Assembly (NCBI GenBank): GCA_002118135.1 | Contig: BDIU01000154.1 | Span: forward strand, 165 to 64,164 | Origin: Trebouxia sp. TZW2008 | Lineage: Eukaryota; Chlorophyta; Trebouxiophyceae; Trebouxiales; Trebouxiaceae | Length of the DNA stretch: 64,000 bases | Direction of reading: 5' to 3' | Part shown: positions 12,901 to 27,900 of the stretch, piece after piece | Numbering within the stretch: the first letter of the stretch is position 1 | Layout of the letters: every line of letters begins with the position of its first letter | The notes under the pieces: model-generated | What the model saw: only the letters and a program-made list of their open reading frames with translations | Told to the model about the DNA's origin: nothing | Databases searched by the model: none | Made by a program: the position numbers and the translations under genes

Positions 12901-15900
12901 TGGCTCAGCATGCGCACAAGCTGGAGAAAGCTGACAGGGCTGTCATCGAAATCTTGCACATGACCTTGCATTATTTGCAACATTACTAGGCATGGGCTTG
13001 TTGCCATCAGCCGTGAGTGCCGAGCAGCAACCAGCGATCACTCACCTGCTTCCTTTTGTCTGGTATGTCTGGTTGAAACGCTGTAATGCGCTCTTCACTC
13101 ATGCTGTATGTAGCCTTCAGAAACCGTTTCAGCATGAGCAGCATTGTGAGTGCTAGGGAGGCTGAGCACACATGCTGCCCTTTGAAGCTGCCAGGTTTCC
13201 TGCGTAAGTTGCTGCTACCAGCCTGCAAAGCACAATACTGTTGGCTTCCCTTGATATTGATGTACTTGATCGAGAACGGTCAGCACACATGCTGCCCTTT
13301 CAAGCTGCCAGGTTGTCCTGTGTGAATTGCTGCCGCCAGCCTGCAAAGCACCAGACCATTCGCTTTTCTTCATGTTGACATGCTTGATATGGAGCAGAAA
13401 GCACACATGCTGTCCTTCAAAAGTACCAGGCTTCCTGTGTGAGTTGCTCATCCTGCACTCCTTTTAAGTCCATTCATTACAGGTCGGCACTCAGAAATGA
13501 AAGGTGGTGCAACAGCAATGGTACTGTGTGCATCTAAACTTGACTCTTTTGGGTACAGGCAAGACAGGTGCCCATGCCCACTGACCTGTTCTCCAGGAGC
13601 TTCAGCAGGCGCCTGATGCTCCATTGCACCTCCTTGCGCTGCAGTGCCGATTGGCACAGCAGTCTGGTTGCCTTCAGAACTGCCACCCTCACCGCCAGCC
13701 TGTTGTCTTTCACCGCTGTCAGCAGCCACAGCAGCAGCAGCCTCTTGTCCTTCAGCACTGTCAGCAGCAGCAGCAGCAGCAGCAGAGTCGGCCGACCCAC
13801 CACCCTGCTGCTGCTGGACATCAGCAGCAGCAGCAGCAGCAAAAGCAGCCTGAGGGGCAGTTGCATCATCCAGCCCCAGGGAGTCCTTCTGAGCAGACAG
13901 CACAAAAGCGCCCCGCCGCAGAATGGTGCTGTTGATGAGGTGTACCAGGGAGTAAGGCTCATCGCAGCGCTTGAAGGGCAATCCGGCAGCTGCCCGAGCA
14001 CAGAAAGCCAACAGCCTGCGAATCCACATCTGCTCATGTGCTTTTGCTGACAAAGCGCACCCTGCCATGGGAGTGATACAGTCAGTGAGGTGCACCAGAG
14101 AGTAGGGCTTGTCACAGCGCTATAAGGGCAAGCCAGGCAGCCGCTCAAGCACAAAATGCCAACAGTCTGCAGTGACGATAGATTCTCAGGCCTTTGCTCA
14201 GCGGCTTGCTGGTCCATAGCTATTCCAGCAGCGAGCAGATCACAAGCTGAGAAAGCATTCAATGCAACAGACCTCAGCCCACACGATGCACATACGCTGC
14301 AATCATGCTGCAGAAATCTGTGTGCTTAAAGCCAACGCTTTCCGCTGACCCAAGATCAGCCATGGCTGGTGCAACAGTGGGCAAATCATGAGCCAGGTCA
14401 CAGCAGTCAATGCAACAGACAACAGTGCGCGCTTCACACACATTTCAGACTCTGTACACTCAAAGGCAAAACAGGCTGCTCACCCGAGATTAGCTGTGGC
14501 TGGTCCAGCAGTGAGCAGGTCACAGGCTGAGTCAAAGCAGCGGACCAGGGTGCGCAGGAACTGCAGGCGCAGGCTGCGGTCTGACTGCAAGAGATGGGAG
14601 TACAGGTTGCCAAGCCCCTGCCCAACCTCAGGCGCTTGACCTGCAACATACACACGTCTCATGTCACGTGCAAGTTGAGGTACTTGACCTGATGTGACCA
14701 CAGTGTAGCCTGTATGGTGCAGCAAGGTTAAGCTCTGTGCTCAGCCTGCAAGGGGTGGGAGTACAGGTTGCCCATCCCTTGCCCAACCTCAGGCACTTGA
14801 CCTGCATCAGAGATACAACCTTTGTCATGCGCAAGCTGGGGCAGTATGCTGCTCAGGAGACGCAGTATATGTGTGTAGCCAGCATGGTTTTGCATAGCAA
14901 CACTCTGTGCTGAGCCTGTAGAAGGTGGGAGTACAGGGTGCTCATCCCTTGCCCAAGCTCAGGCAGTTGACCTGCACCACCCACATCTGCTATGTTGGCT
15001 TGCGTACTTCTGCCTGATGACAACCATGCTGCTTGGCACTGACAGTAGCTGATGGGTCAATGCTCACGCATTCACAATTGTGGCCAATGCAAAGATGGTG
15101 GCAAGCATGAGCAGCAACTATAGCAAGGGGTTTATTGTCAAGGAGTCGCCATTTGAAAGCCTCTATTGAGCATGACGCCAAGCATAAAGTATTACATGCA
15201 TTTCTGAAACATCAGAACAGTGGATTGCCAACTTGCAGCTGAAGGGCGACAGGTTGGGGAACCCTGACTCACACTCAAGAAAGCACATAGCGCGTGTACT
15301 CAAATAACACATAGCGTGTACACTCAAATAGCACATAGCGCATGAACTCAAGTAGCGCATAGCACAAACAATGTGTCTACTGGTCAAAAATGGCTATGTC
15401 AAGCCAACAGCCAGGAGAACAGCACCTGCAGTTGGGGGGGACTGCTCTGATGATGCTGCGTGTCCAAGGCCCCTCTGGAACAGGGCTGCTGCCTGTAGCC
15501 CTTCAACTGTGCCTAGGCGGCTGCGCACCTCACTGTACTTCTCTGCTTCCTTGCGCAGTACCCGCAATGCCCTGTCAGCAATGTCCCTGCACACCAATCA
15601 CTTGCAGTCAGGGGTCGAGACAGCATACACATTGCAGCCGAAAACAGAATCTACTGCACTTTCGGGCTGGCCAAGCAGATTGTTGAATAGCAGCACACCA
15701 AAAGGTCAAAGTCAGCACCTGAGTGTGCTTTTGAACTGGCCAGGCAGATGATTGAATAGCAGCGCATCATGCATCAAGTGTATGTGAGAGATGGCATCTG
15801 GTTGGATCAGTGGCCAAGGCAAAGAAGGCGGGGCAGCATTTCAAGTCCATTTCCATGACAGGCCAAAAGCAGCAAAAGCATGAGTGCAGTGATTTTGCTA

Positions 15901-18900
15901 TCCCAACAGACTGTTGAACAGCAACGCATCATGCCTCAAGTACATAGGAGAGATGGCACCTTGTTGGATCAGTGGCCAAGGCAAAGAGGGCGGGGCAGCA
16001 TTTCAAGTGCATTTCCATGCAAAGGCCAAAAGCAGTACCTGAGTGCAGTAAGTTGGCTGTCCAAACAGACTTTTGAACACCACTTTGTGCAGTGTGAGAG
16101 CAGCTTTTGGTGATTCAAACAGACTGGTGAACAGCAATTTGTGGATACGCAAGAAAGGCACCTGGTGGGATCAGTGGCCAAGGCAACAAGATTAGAGACA
16201 GCAAACCAAGTGCATGTCCAATACGAGGCCAAAGGCAGCATCTGAACACACTGTACGGCTTTTCAAACAGATATTGAACAGCTTTTCGAAAATATTTGAG
16301 AAAAGCTGTTGATTGTGTGAGGAATGGCACCTGGAAGGGTCAGTGGCCAAGGCAAAGAGGGTAGAGACAGCACTGAAAGGCGGCATCACACCTCCCCTCA
16401 ACACAGCTTCCATCACCTCTAAAGCTCTTCGCCGTACCTGCACAACACAGATGAATTTCGCTGAGACCCCTAACCAGACCACAAGGCTGTGATGGTCGAG
16501 CTGCAGATACAGTTTTCTGTCATGCATGCAGATGCTCTGGGCGCTGAGCAAATGTTCATCTTGACTTTTGGACCCTGCAGCACCTGATCGGGTCATCACG
16601 AGGCATGTTGGACTCAATACGTCTATAAGTCGTTCTCGCAATTTGTTATCTGGCTGCAAAAATCAGGTGAAGGCATCACTGATGGTCAATCGGAGGCGCT
16701 GCTGATGATGCAGCAAGTTGCTCGCAGGATTGGTGTGGGCGATCTGGTGATGATGTCAATGCAGACTGGCCAGGCACAGCAAATTAGATCGATTCAGCTG
16801 AGCATTCCACCTGTGGCATCGCCTTTATGACAAGCTGCATCACGCAGGGCTACAGCAACTATTGATTAAGGCAAGGCTCATGGCATGCGCAAGGTCAATG
16901 ATTGAGCATGTGCGACGTGAAGCAACCAGTCAAGATTGCCCTAAACCTGGAGGTGGCTTGAGACTGCATGATGTCACTACGAGATAAGCACAGGTTGCTT
17001 CAGACCAAGTTGGCCCTGTCAGTGCTCCTGCTTGCTCCTGTCAAGCCACTGTGAAGCAACCTGTGTGAGAAGGAATGTGACCAAGCAGTGCCAGGAAGGG
17101 GGCAATGAAAGGAAGGGTCTCACCTGAGCAGCTGACTGTGCATCAATGGAGGGAGACTGTGGCAATGATTGCTGGACTGGGCTTGTGTCCAAGGCTAGAG
17201 CTTTGACTGCTTCCCAATTGTTCTGCAGCAGCACACTTCATGATGAACGGCAGGTGGACGGAACAACAGCATGAATTGCACATCCCAGTATTGGGCCAGA
17301 TGTGTACATGGCATTTGCTCTTACCTTGCTTTGCAAGCCGGATGCATGACATCACTATACAGATGTTTGCATGCAGCTTGCATTGATGGCCCAAGCAATC
17401 TGGGCATCATGCACTGTATGATCTGTATGAGGGCTGTTACATCAAGAATACCGGTCTAACTGATGTTTGTGTCTCAAAACACATCTTAAGTCAGCCAATT
17501 GCGACGCCCACAGGTCAGCATCAATACTGGCGTTGCAGTTTTGCTTGTGCTTAATGCTGAGTACAAGCTTCCCACCCACGACGACAACATTGGCAGCCTG
17601 CTGTGTAAACGTGGATATTACAACTGAAATGTACACAAACTCGCTGCAAGCTGTACCTGGATGAAGCCCGCGCTGAGGTTGAGGCTATCCCCCTCGCCAT
17701 TCTGCACAGGTACAACAAGGCCAGCGCCTGCCTCACCCGCACTTCTTCCCACTGGGTCTGCCAGCTGTGCAGCCTCTGCAGTCTCCTCCTGTTTTGCCTT
17801 CAGCCCTTGCTCCTCTGACTGCAGGTTTAGCACAAATCACTTCTCTTGTATCTTGTGCTCGTGTTTCCTGGTTTACTTGATGCATGATATCTGACTTGGT
17901 CCGACTGGGTCTGCCAGTTGTGCATTCTCTGCAGTCTCTTCGCCTTCAGCCCTTGCTCCTCGGACTGCAAACACGGCGCAGTGTGATCCGCTTCCATAGT
18001 TGAAGATTGGTTTGGTGGACAGCTCATATGATGAATGGCAAGGAGGGCAGTCTGAGCTCACTGAGCTCTGTCTAGCAATACATGCAGGGTTGCTGTGGAG
18101 CATCCGTACGTTGTTTGTGCAGTCTGCTCCATGCAAGCCTCATTCTGTCAACGCTGGCATAACAAGTATCTGTCTCTGATCAGCTGCACAACCTATGGAT
18201 GTCAAGATTGCATCCCCTAATACTAGACAGGGTGTGAGGACCTGCATGCTTAGGGCAGCTTAGTCAACAATGTACCCCTGATTCTTCAAGAGGCAGACTT
18301 GGGCTTGTTTAAGAGCAAAAGAGCAGCTTACAACCTTGTATACAATACCACAACAGGTCTTGCTTTGACTGACATGACAGGCAGATTGTCATTTGTGATG
18401 CATGACGTCCAAGTCAGACGGTTGATGTGATAGCTCAAAACTGTCTGGTGTTTTGCACCTTGAGTAGCTCCAGCAGATTGGACAGGACCTTAAGCTTGAG
18501 GGCAATGGGACTGAACGGTTGCAAGGCCTGTTGCATGGCTGCAATAGCCCCAGGCTGTAGAAGGGCAGCTGGCTGGGCCACAAACAACAGCCCCAGCCCC
18601 TCAAGCGCCTTCTCCTTCACCCTCAGGCTGTCCCTTGCACTCAGGCTGCCCTGAGGCAAGTTGTAGAAGGACAGCAGCACTGCCAGCAGCTGGTCAGTGT
18701 CTGCTGTGGCATCACCTGAGGCTGCTGTGCTTTGTAAAGTGCTGAGGCCATGCCGTACCAGCTGCCCAACAATGAACAGGAACCTGCAGGGCATTGTAAG
18801 CTGTTATGGTCTTGCTGCATCGTGCTAAAGTGATGCACGCTCAAGTTGATGAAGATGACTTGTTTTGTTAGAATTGATAGAGTTGCGAGTGAGTCAGGCA

Positions 18901-21900
18901 ATAAGTCTTGAGTGTAAGAGGTATATAATGACTGTAAGCATACAAGCGACAACTCAAGTCTAATACGGCATGCACACCTATCACAGAACAGATGACAAGT
19001 CTCAAGCTTATCTAGCACATGCTAGCTGAAAAGTTTGTTGCAGGTCAGAACTGCACAATCAAGACCTCAGCTGACTGCTTACCTGGCTACATGAGCGGTG
19101 TGTGTCTGGCGCTGAGGTGAAGTGGAAGAAGCTGTGAGTAAAGGCAGTCTCCGCTTCAGCTGCTCCATGTACATATTCAGTAGGGCTGCTAGGCGCTGCC
19201 CTGCAGACTGACTGAGCCCAGCTAACATGCACAATGCATGCACAGCACCTGACACCACCTACAACAGCATGGGCAAAATTAGCTTCTGGAAATATGTAAG
19301 GAGATGAACAGGCGAGTGCTCAGCTGCTTCATATACATATTTAGCAGGGCTGCTACAAGCTGCCCTGCAGACCAACTGAGCCGACCGAACATGCACAAAG
19401 CATGTACAGCGCCAGACACCACCTACAGCAGCATGTGATCTCCTACAGAGATATGACAGAACATCAACAATGCAGTGCAAAATGATGGACTGAAGTGAAT
19501 CTGTCTGTAGCTCGTTACAGATCCTTAGTGCTTGTTCTGGTGCAGCAAATGGGAGTGTTCAGACGCAAGTGCAGCTCTCTACACAAACCTAGCTAGGTCC
19601 TAAACCTGCTTTTGTTTGAAGCACCATGATAGCAGCATAAAATGGCACATGGTTGCAGCTCATGTGCATGACAGTGCTTGCTTCAAGTTGCACGATAGAT
19701 TGCAGTGTTCATTGCATAACAGGAAAAAGAAGCCAAGTATACTTTCTTGCATCAAGGCTGGCGCATACACAAGCAAGCACTGCCTGCTTGCAGGTGATAG
19801 AGAAGCATGAGCAAGCTTGCCTGTACAAAGTGTTGAGCTCTGATGAGCTGCATAAGGTCCAGCTTAACAATGCAAAAACATCAGGACTGTGAAACAAGCA
19901 TGTGTATTCACAATACAGGCACAAGCAGCTGTGCAGTCAACTGACGTGTACAAAGTGGTGAGCATTGATGCGCTGCTTCAGGTCCAGTTCCAGGTCTTGT
20001 GCAGCCTCAGCAGGCCTTTGATGGCAGCATAAAGACAGGCACATGCATAGCAGCTGGTACAGCAAACTGACCTGTACAAAGTGGTGAGCATTGATGAGCT
20101 GCACAAGATCCAATTCCAGGTCTTGAGCAGCCTCAGCAGGCAACCGATCCAGCCTACCCATCAACGCACTGACAACGGACAGAATGCACAGTAGCCTTTC
20201 TGCTGCTCTCCTCTGTTCAGGTTTTGGCAGTGCAAGGTCAGCTGGGCAGATCTTCAGATAAGGAGCAAGGCAGCGGGCAAAGCTAGCTGGGTCTTGAGCT
20301 GGCATGCATAGCGTAACATCTGCTTGACAAAAGGCATGCAATGCCTGCAGAGACATGCGCGCAAGCTTTAGTGTTGCTGCTCATCAGGGCCACTGACAAT
20401 GAACAGGACGCACAGAAGCCGCTCTGCTGCTCTCCTCTGTTCTGGCTTTGGCAGTGCAAGATCTGCTGGGCAAAGCTGGCTGGGTCTTGAGCTGGCATGC
20501 ACAGCGTGACGTCTGCCTGACAGAAGGCGTGCAGTACCTGAAGAGACAGGGTAAGCGTTGCTAATGATTGCACTGACGCACGAAGCATTGCAGCTGTGTA
20601 CAAGTTGCTATAGAGGGCCTGCAGAACCAGAGTAGGACTGCCCAGTTTTGATGCTGGCATGCACAGCGTCACGACTGCCTGGCAGAAAGCATGCAACACC
20701 TGCAGAGACATGCAGGAGTTGCTGGTCACCATGCCGGCATGCAAACGACATCCTCTGCCTGACTGGTGGAAACGCAGAGCGTCTTGAGGCACAGCAGAGC
20801 TGGCTGGGTCTTGAGCTGGCATGCACAGTGAGATGTCTGCCTGGCAGAAAGCATGTAATGCCTGCAGAGACAAAGAAATGGTTGTTGGTCGTTATACAGG
20901 CATGCACAGAGCTTCATCTGCCTGAAGACTGGCATGCAAAGCGTGCAGGGTCGGCAGGGGCAAACCAGGGCTGCCTTGGTCTGATGCTGGCAATTGACTT
21001 GTCTGGTAGAAGGCATGCAGCAGCTGCAGAGATACAGCAAACCTGCCTGGGTCTGTTGCTGGCATGCGCATCCTGCAATGCCATGATGTGTAGTTCTACC
21101 GATACAAGCTGTGCTCAGCAACACAAGCATGTGTTTCTCCTCAGGCATAGCATGTGACAAGATGCGCGCTATTCATGTTCAGCTTGCAGAAGCGTTCATG
21201 TTGGCCAGCTGCTGAAACAGCAGAGCACACAAGGATACTTACAATGAGGGCAGGGAAGCTGTCAGTCTCTGTGTCTACAGCCTGCAGCACGCTTTCCAGC
21301 AGGGCATTGGCTAGGGCCTGTCCCACACTGCGCTCACCCTCCTCCTTGTCAAGTGCTTGCTTGAGGATGGCCAGCAGGGGGTTACTGGGTTCCAGTGGCA
21401 AGTGGATGCCTGAGCCAGCGGCTTCATAGACAGCTACTGCCACTGCTGCCACCTGCTGCGCACGTGATTGGGCTGACAAGCCGTTCCCTGCAGATACAGG
21501 CTTGATGAGATGGTGTGTCCTTTGAGCACAACTTGCAAGCATTTACTGGGCTGCTGGCTTCCAGTGGCAGGTGGATGGCTGAGCCCGCAGCCTCAAAGTC
21601 GGTCACAGCTAGCTGCCACTGCTGCTAGCTGCTGGGCACATGACTGGTCTGTCAGCTCACCACCCGCAACTTGGTTTGGCCGCAATGAGTAATTATCATT
21701 GACTGTGTCGGCGCAGTAAGCTGACATGCCATGAACTACGCCTGGGCATGTGGTGTGTGGCAGCAAGTGTGCAAACTGGTGCTCATGGCCCAATGGAATG
21801 CATCAGATATCATGGAGATGGGTTTGCAAGCTCACCGCTAATGGGTGAGAACCACAAGCTGTGGAAAACCCTAGTCACCAGTTTCTGGATGGAATCTTCA

Positions 21901-24900
21901 GGGTCTGTGGCCCTTGACAGCAGGTGCACACATGCTTCTGTAGATCTGAAGAAGCCAGGTTGTTTGATGCAGCTCTCCCACATGATGTTGACAGCCCGCT
22001 TGCGCACACTGAGGCCAGGATCCCGTACTGCCTTGGCCAGAACATCAAAGTAGGTCAGGGCTAAGTCTTGTTTGCTGCTGATGTGCTTGCCCAGGAGGTC
22101 AACAGCTGCTTCCCTGACTGATACAGCATCATCCTGCAATGCAGTCCTGAATCAGGCCTCAGTGTTGAAGAATTTGAGAGATCTGTTGTGAAAGTCTGAG
22201 CGTCGCACACGAGAACATGGGATGCGCGCTGTTGCCGGGAGCAAGGAGGTGGAAAGAGGCTCCGCAGCACCTGAATGACAATGGCATGCCAGCCAGCAGA
22301 AAGGGTCTATCAAAATTGCACAGGCATAGATAAGTTTGCACAGCTCAGCATGAATCACATGCACCAAAGGAGCACTGCATGAGAGGTATCAACTGCTCCC
22401 TAACACATGTGACTACACAGCCGCTGCGTGCCATGACAAATGCATGCACAATATATCTGCTGCAGATGCAATTTTATAGCCTTGAGTTGAATCTGACCTG
22501 CAGTGCATTATTCACACCGGCTTGCATGATGGAGCTTGCCAGCAGTCTAGGGTCTGTTTCCGCCACCAACCCCAAAGCCTTCACAGCCTTAGCGCGAGTA
22601 GTGGCCACCTGTTTGCCAGTGTCAGCTGACTTGATGAGCCATGTCAGCAGAGTCTTGCGGCCTACATTGAGGGGACCCTGCTGCACCAGGGCTGCTGCTA
22701 GCGTCGCAGCATCACCTGCAAGTGCAGCCAGACAAAAGTGCTCCGCGGTGTGTCAGCCAGTAGCAGTCAGATTGCGCTAGCAAGGGGTTGCAGACACAGC
22801 TGATAGACTTGACATTGATGATGTAAGACGTGGTCCTCAATCTTGCTGCCAGAAAATGATGAGTGTTACTTTTGTCTGGCAGGAAACAAACTGCCTTGCG
22901 TTGCTGCATCAGCAACATGGACTACACTGCCAAACAAAGCAACTATCATGGCAACATGGCGTTCTGCTGTGTGCCTTGATCTGTACAACATGCATGAAGA
23001 CGCCAGCAGCACATTTGTTGCAGCTGTGAGCAATCCCAAATGCAATGCGAAAAGCAACACACAAGGCGGCATGGTAATGCAAAAGGACGCGCACCGGCAC
23101 CCATCTCACTTCTGCATCCATTGTCAAGCTGCTGACTGGTGCTTCTATAGCGTGCAAGCAGCTGAGACTGCTGCTGCTTTGCGTCTCCGGCATTTGCACG
23201 CAGCGCTGTGAGCTCATCAGCAAACAGGCGGCAAGTGAGGAAGGATCTGGCAGTTGCGGACAGTGCTAGGTCCTTCTGCTGTTGCCTATCTGCTAGAAAG
23301 TCCAACAGCAAATGCTGTGCCACCAGATGACCATCACCAGAGGTTTCTTCACCTGCAGTGGTGACAACGGCTGTCGCATGCGGTGCGACAGTGACTGACG
23401 TTCCATTTGCACAATGCTGGCATGTTGCTGCTACAAATACAGCAACCATGACATCTGCCCTGAGATCATTTGCAAGACTTGCCTTTTGACGACCATGACA
23501 AATGATGCACAATCTCAACCATCTGGGCATGTGATATATTGCAAAAATCTGCCAAGTTATCAAATCATGACATTCAAATGCAGTCAGGCAACTCTTTACA
23601 GCGTCACGTTGACAAGCCACTCAATCCACCTACCTTCAGGTACACCAAATTGAGCAAGCCAGGCCCTGTTGTCTTCCTCTTGAAGGGCGTCCTTGTACAA
23701 CTGGGCGGCAATGAGACCCAAAAGGTCAATGCTGATCTGTCGTACACTGGCGTCTGAATGCTGCAAGCCCTTGGGGCCTCCTAAAGCGTTGATGCACCTA
23801 ATCAGCAGTGTGGCTGCTGCTGGCCACGCTGGCAGGCTCTGTATGCTGAGCAAGTCTGCACACCATCCACGAGTCATTCATTGACACTGACTCAAGGACC
23901 CACATGGCTTACACAGCAGCAGTCAAGTAAAACTTGTCAGGGGCCATGATGGTAATGGAGCGGAGGTGAGATGCACACTTCAATTGAGGTCTGATGTTTA
24001 AAGCTTTGGATGGTGCATCAACTGCGTGCCTGAAGTGACATTTGCTATTGCATACACGCCTTGGAGACAAGCAACTTTGACACAGTGCTGTGCTGCCTGC
24101 TATGGTGCAAGGTAACACAGCAGATTAGACATGCTAGACACATCTGGACGCATCATGTGCAGTCTTTGTGCAGGCTGAGATGCTCAGCGATTGTGCATGC
24201 ACTTACCCAAAATGATCTGCTCAGCCAGTTGCTTCACATCCAGATCAGAGTCAGCCTTGTGAGCCTTTGCAGTAGGGAACCTGAATTTGCAAGCAGGGAC
24301 ACAGTTAGCATCTGACAGTCAGTATGCACTGCAGCTGCTAGCACAGCAAGCAGAGACATGGTCAACTTCTGGCAATCTGTATATACTGTAGCTGCTAGCA
24401 CAGCAAGCAGAGACACGGTGAGTGTGTGGCAATCTGCGTGTGCTGCAGCTGCTTACACAACATCGTCAAACAGCACAGGGTCATCAGCACACAGCCTGAC
24501 AAAGCGACGATTGATGTGCTATGCTGAGCAGAAACTTGTTGAGTCAAAGGCATCAAGCTAGCAGTCAGCACCTGTCAAGGCATCCATGCCAGAATGTGTC
24601 TGAATGTGCAACAGCAGGTGCAAAGCAATCCCGCAGGTCAGCAGCAGCCGCACTGTCATCATTGTCTGCAGGGCTCTCTGGTAGCTGAACACAGCCCTGC
24701 GCATACGTAGGGTTTGACTCAGCATCATGGCGCATCATTGCCATAGTACCGTAACATGTCCTCCATGTCTACTAAGACAAAGCAACGTTCCTAGCAGATG
24801 ACACTGACTACACATTACGAGACGCAGCCACTGTACAGACTGCACTGGTCACACTGGCTTTGGAAGACAGGAGTTCATGCACTGTGAAACCGCTCACTGC

Positions 24901-27900
24901 ATCAAGCACGACATAAATCCAGGGCTCATGCCAGAATGTACCTGTATCATCTGAACAAGCATTGCGACCACAGTCTGGATGGAGGCAGACTTGGTGTCCC
25001 CAATCACATAGTCCCTGGGGCAGCGCTTACCCACTGGCAGACAGGGCAGCACCTGTGTCAACACCTCTTCCAGCAGAGTGCTTTGCAGAGGAGGACATTG
25101 TTGAAACATCACAACCACAACACCTGCATGACATACAGACCACATCAAAGCAGCACCTGTGTCAAATACTCTTACAACAAAGTGCTTTGCAGAGGAGGGC
25201 ACTGTGGAACCTCACAATTGCAACACCTGCACAAGCAACATATACAATGACAAGGCAGCACCTATATAGACGCCCCACACCCCTACACGTTGACATGCAG
25301 TCTGGTATTTGATGAAAGGAAACAGTGGATAGACCCCATGCATTGCTATATAAGCATTCTGTACTGTGAAGCACCTGCTGACAGACCAGGCGCATGAGGT
25401 CAACTATAGACAACCCCTGCATTGCCTTAATGCATGACATTAAGGCAGCTGTGCTGATTTGTCTCAGGTGAGTACCAGCAGAAGCTGTCGGATTGTGCTT
25501 TCACTTAGCAATGACAGCTTGTTCCTCTGCTGAACATAAAACCGACACAGGTTCATGACAAGGGGTGTGGTGAATGCAAGTGAGTCAGAAACAGACCCTT
25601 TACAAAGTACGTGCTGCAATAATTGTGTTCTGACCTGCAGCTTTGATCTGTAACAATTCTACTCCATCCACTGTCAGTGTCTGACAGCACACCCTAGACA
25701 GCGTCAGCAAGGTGCTATGCTGCAATTGCACAACTGTGAGCAGCTGTGCCATGACTTGCAGAAGGGCCTCCAGCCTAGCCTGGATTGCCTTGACTGAAGA
25801 CGGCACCCTGCACACAAAGCAGGCACCCCAATCAGCCAGATCAGTGTTGCATATCTCTGTGGTCACTGTCAACAGACACAGTATTTCCCCAATCAGCCCC
25901 GGGCTGATTGACGCTGCAGGTTGTTGTCAGCTGTTATGGCCCACATCTCAGAGCATGGCGACTGCTTTGGAAAGTTGTAACATTAGGTCATATTTGTTCA
26001 AGTTTTAGCTTGGAGACAGGGGCAAAATTGCTTCATGTCAAAAAGTGGAGGGGGTACAGCTTGCCACATGCATTAGCAAAGGGACCACTCTGACGACCAG
26101 TGCGTTTGCGGTTGCAGCATTGGTATGGCTGACAAAGGGTTGCACAGTATCAATGTCAGCACATTGCATGTCAAAACCCAAACTCACAAGGCCCCAGGAA
26201 GGATTGTTTACCTCATGCTGACTTTCTTAGCTGACTTGGGCGTCTTCTTCTTTGATGAAGGCTGGCGTTGACCCTCGCAGTCACTGTCATCTGCACAATG
26301 CATCAACAGATTGAGGCATATGGCATTGTTGAAAGTTAGTTGTTGCTCAGACAGCAAGTGATCTGTCTTCATATGCATTGCCGGATCCATGAGCATTCAG
26401 TAGTGCGACCTTAATGCAGAATGTCAAGCAAACATTGAAATCACCAGGACACAACAGGCAGCATCAGCACCTAACACACAAAAGAGATGCTGCAGGTACT
26501 TTTGCTCTTACTGGTGAGTCTGTGCGTCCATACAAGTGACAGGGTCAACGATAGTATGAGCTAAACGTCTCCTGTCATAGGGCGTGCTGAGTTTGCGTTC
26601 ACCTGCTCTGAGCAGCTCTGGCCTGGATGCTTGACATAGCGCAGCATCATAGAAGACCAGCACATTGTGCAGCAACTGAAAGCGCACAAACCCCACAAGC
26701 TTGTCTATGAGCTCCTCCTTGTACATTTGCTTGGGCATGTTTGGGGCTGCCAAGATTTGTAGGCAGGCCATGCAAGCCTCCAGAGACAGCAGAACCTTAT
26801 CCTGTTGGTCCATGTCATCCTATAAAGAGTACAAATTGTCAGAGAATGAGCTGTTTTACCTTGCAGAGTACAAACTGTCAGAGAACACATTGCATTGGCA
26901 GTGAAGATGCACTGAAAATTTGTTGGTACCAGGTAACACACGCAGATGCGTTCCTATGCCTGCTTGGGCACAGCTCACTTGTAATTTTGTTGTCAATTGA
27001 TTCATGCATCTTTTCGGCACATGCTGAGCTTACCTGCTCAAAGTGCCCAATGAGCAGCGTCTCTCCTTGCTGCAAAGCTGTATCTAAAGCATCCAGCAGG
27101 CACAGCAGCTTGTCTTGCTGTACAAGATGAAGCTGCCGTGCTACAGTCAGCTGAAGAAGATTGCTGTTGAGTTTTCTGATGTCATGAAAACTAGTTTGAG
27201 CTGTCAGTGCCTCTGAATCATCATCTTCGCTGGACCCATCACCTGCTTCATCTTCTTGATGATGCTCGCCACGCTCACGGTCCAGATTTGACTTTTGCTT
27301 GGACAAGAAGCCATGCATCTCGCCGTTGAAAACAGCTGCAGACATCATGCAGTGAAGTCACTGCAGTTTCGTTTGGTTGAGGCATTGCATCAATCGGGAC
27401 GCTGCAGTGATCATGCGGTTGAGACATCGTGCAGCTGAAGAACTGCTTGGTGCATGGTGTACATAGGCAGACAGCGCATGCCCTCACCCACAAGGTCCAC
27501 ATCTGGTGCACAGGATTGTGGATGTATGCCCAGTCTGGACTTCTTTCTCGAGAGCTGGCGCTCATGTTGAGACACCGTTGGCTGCAGCCAGAAGCATTTG
27601 AGAACGCTGATTGAGCATATTGTTCAGCTTCATGTGTGCTCACCTGGCTGGCACTGTCTGAAGCATTAGTCACACTTGCACTGATCGGTTGAAGCACGCT
27701 TGAACTGAATGTCTCTGAAGGAACAACAGGGTGTCTGGCTTGCTCTGCACAAGACAAATGTACACAGTGACCACAGACGACAATGTGGCGATTGGATCGG
27801 TGTGCCTTCCAGCCTTACCAGTCGTGCTTGTGTCGAACGCTCTCGGATCAAGCTTCAAAATGGCTTGCTGTAAGTCGCTGAGGGGTGCCGAGCTGTCAGG

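Noticed and set aside
13624..13935. Gln-rich plus-strand frames across 13600-14050
   Set aside because: They are the antisense of the Ala/Gln-coding CAG-type repeats in the SCC2 exon. The conserved protein is on the minus strand.
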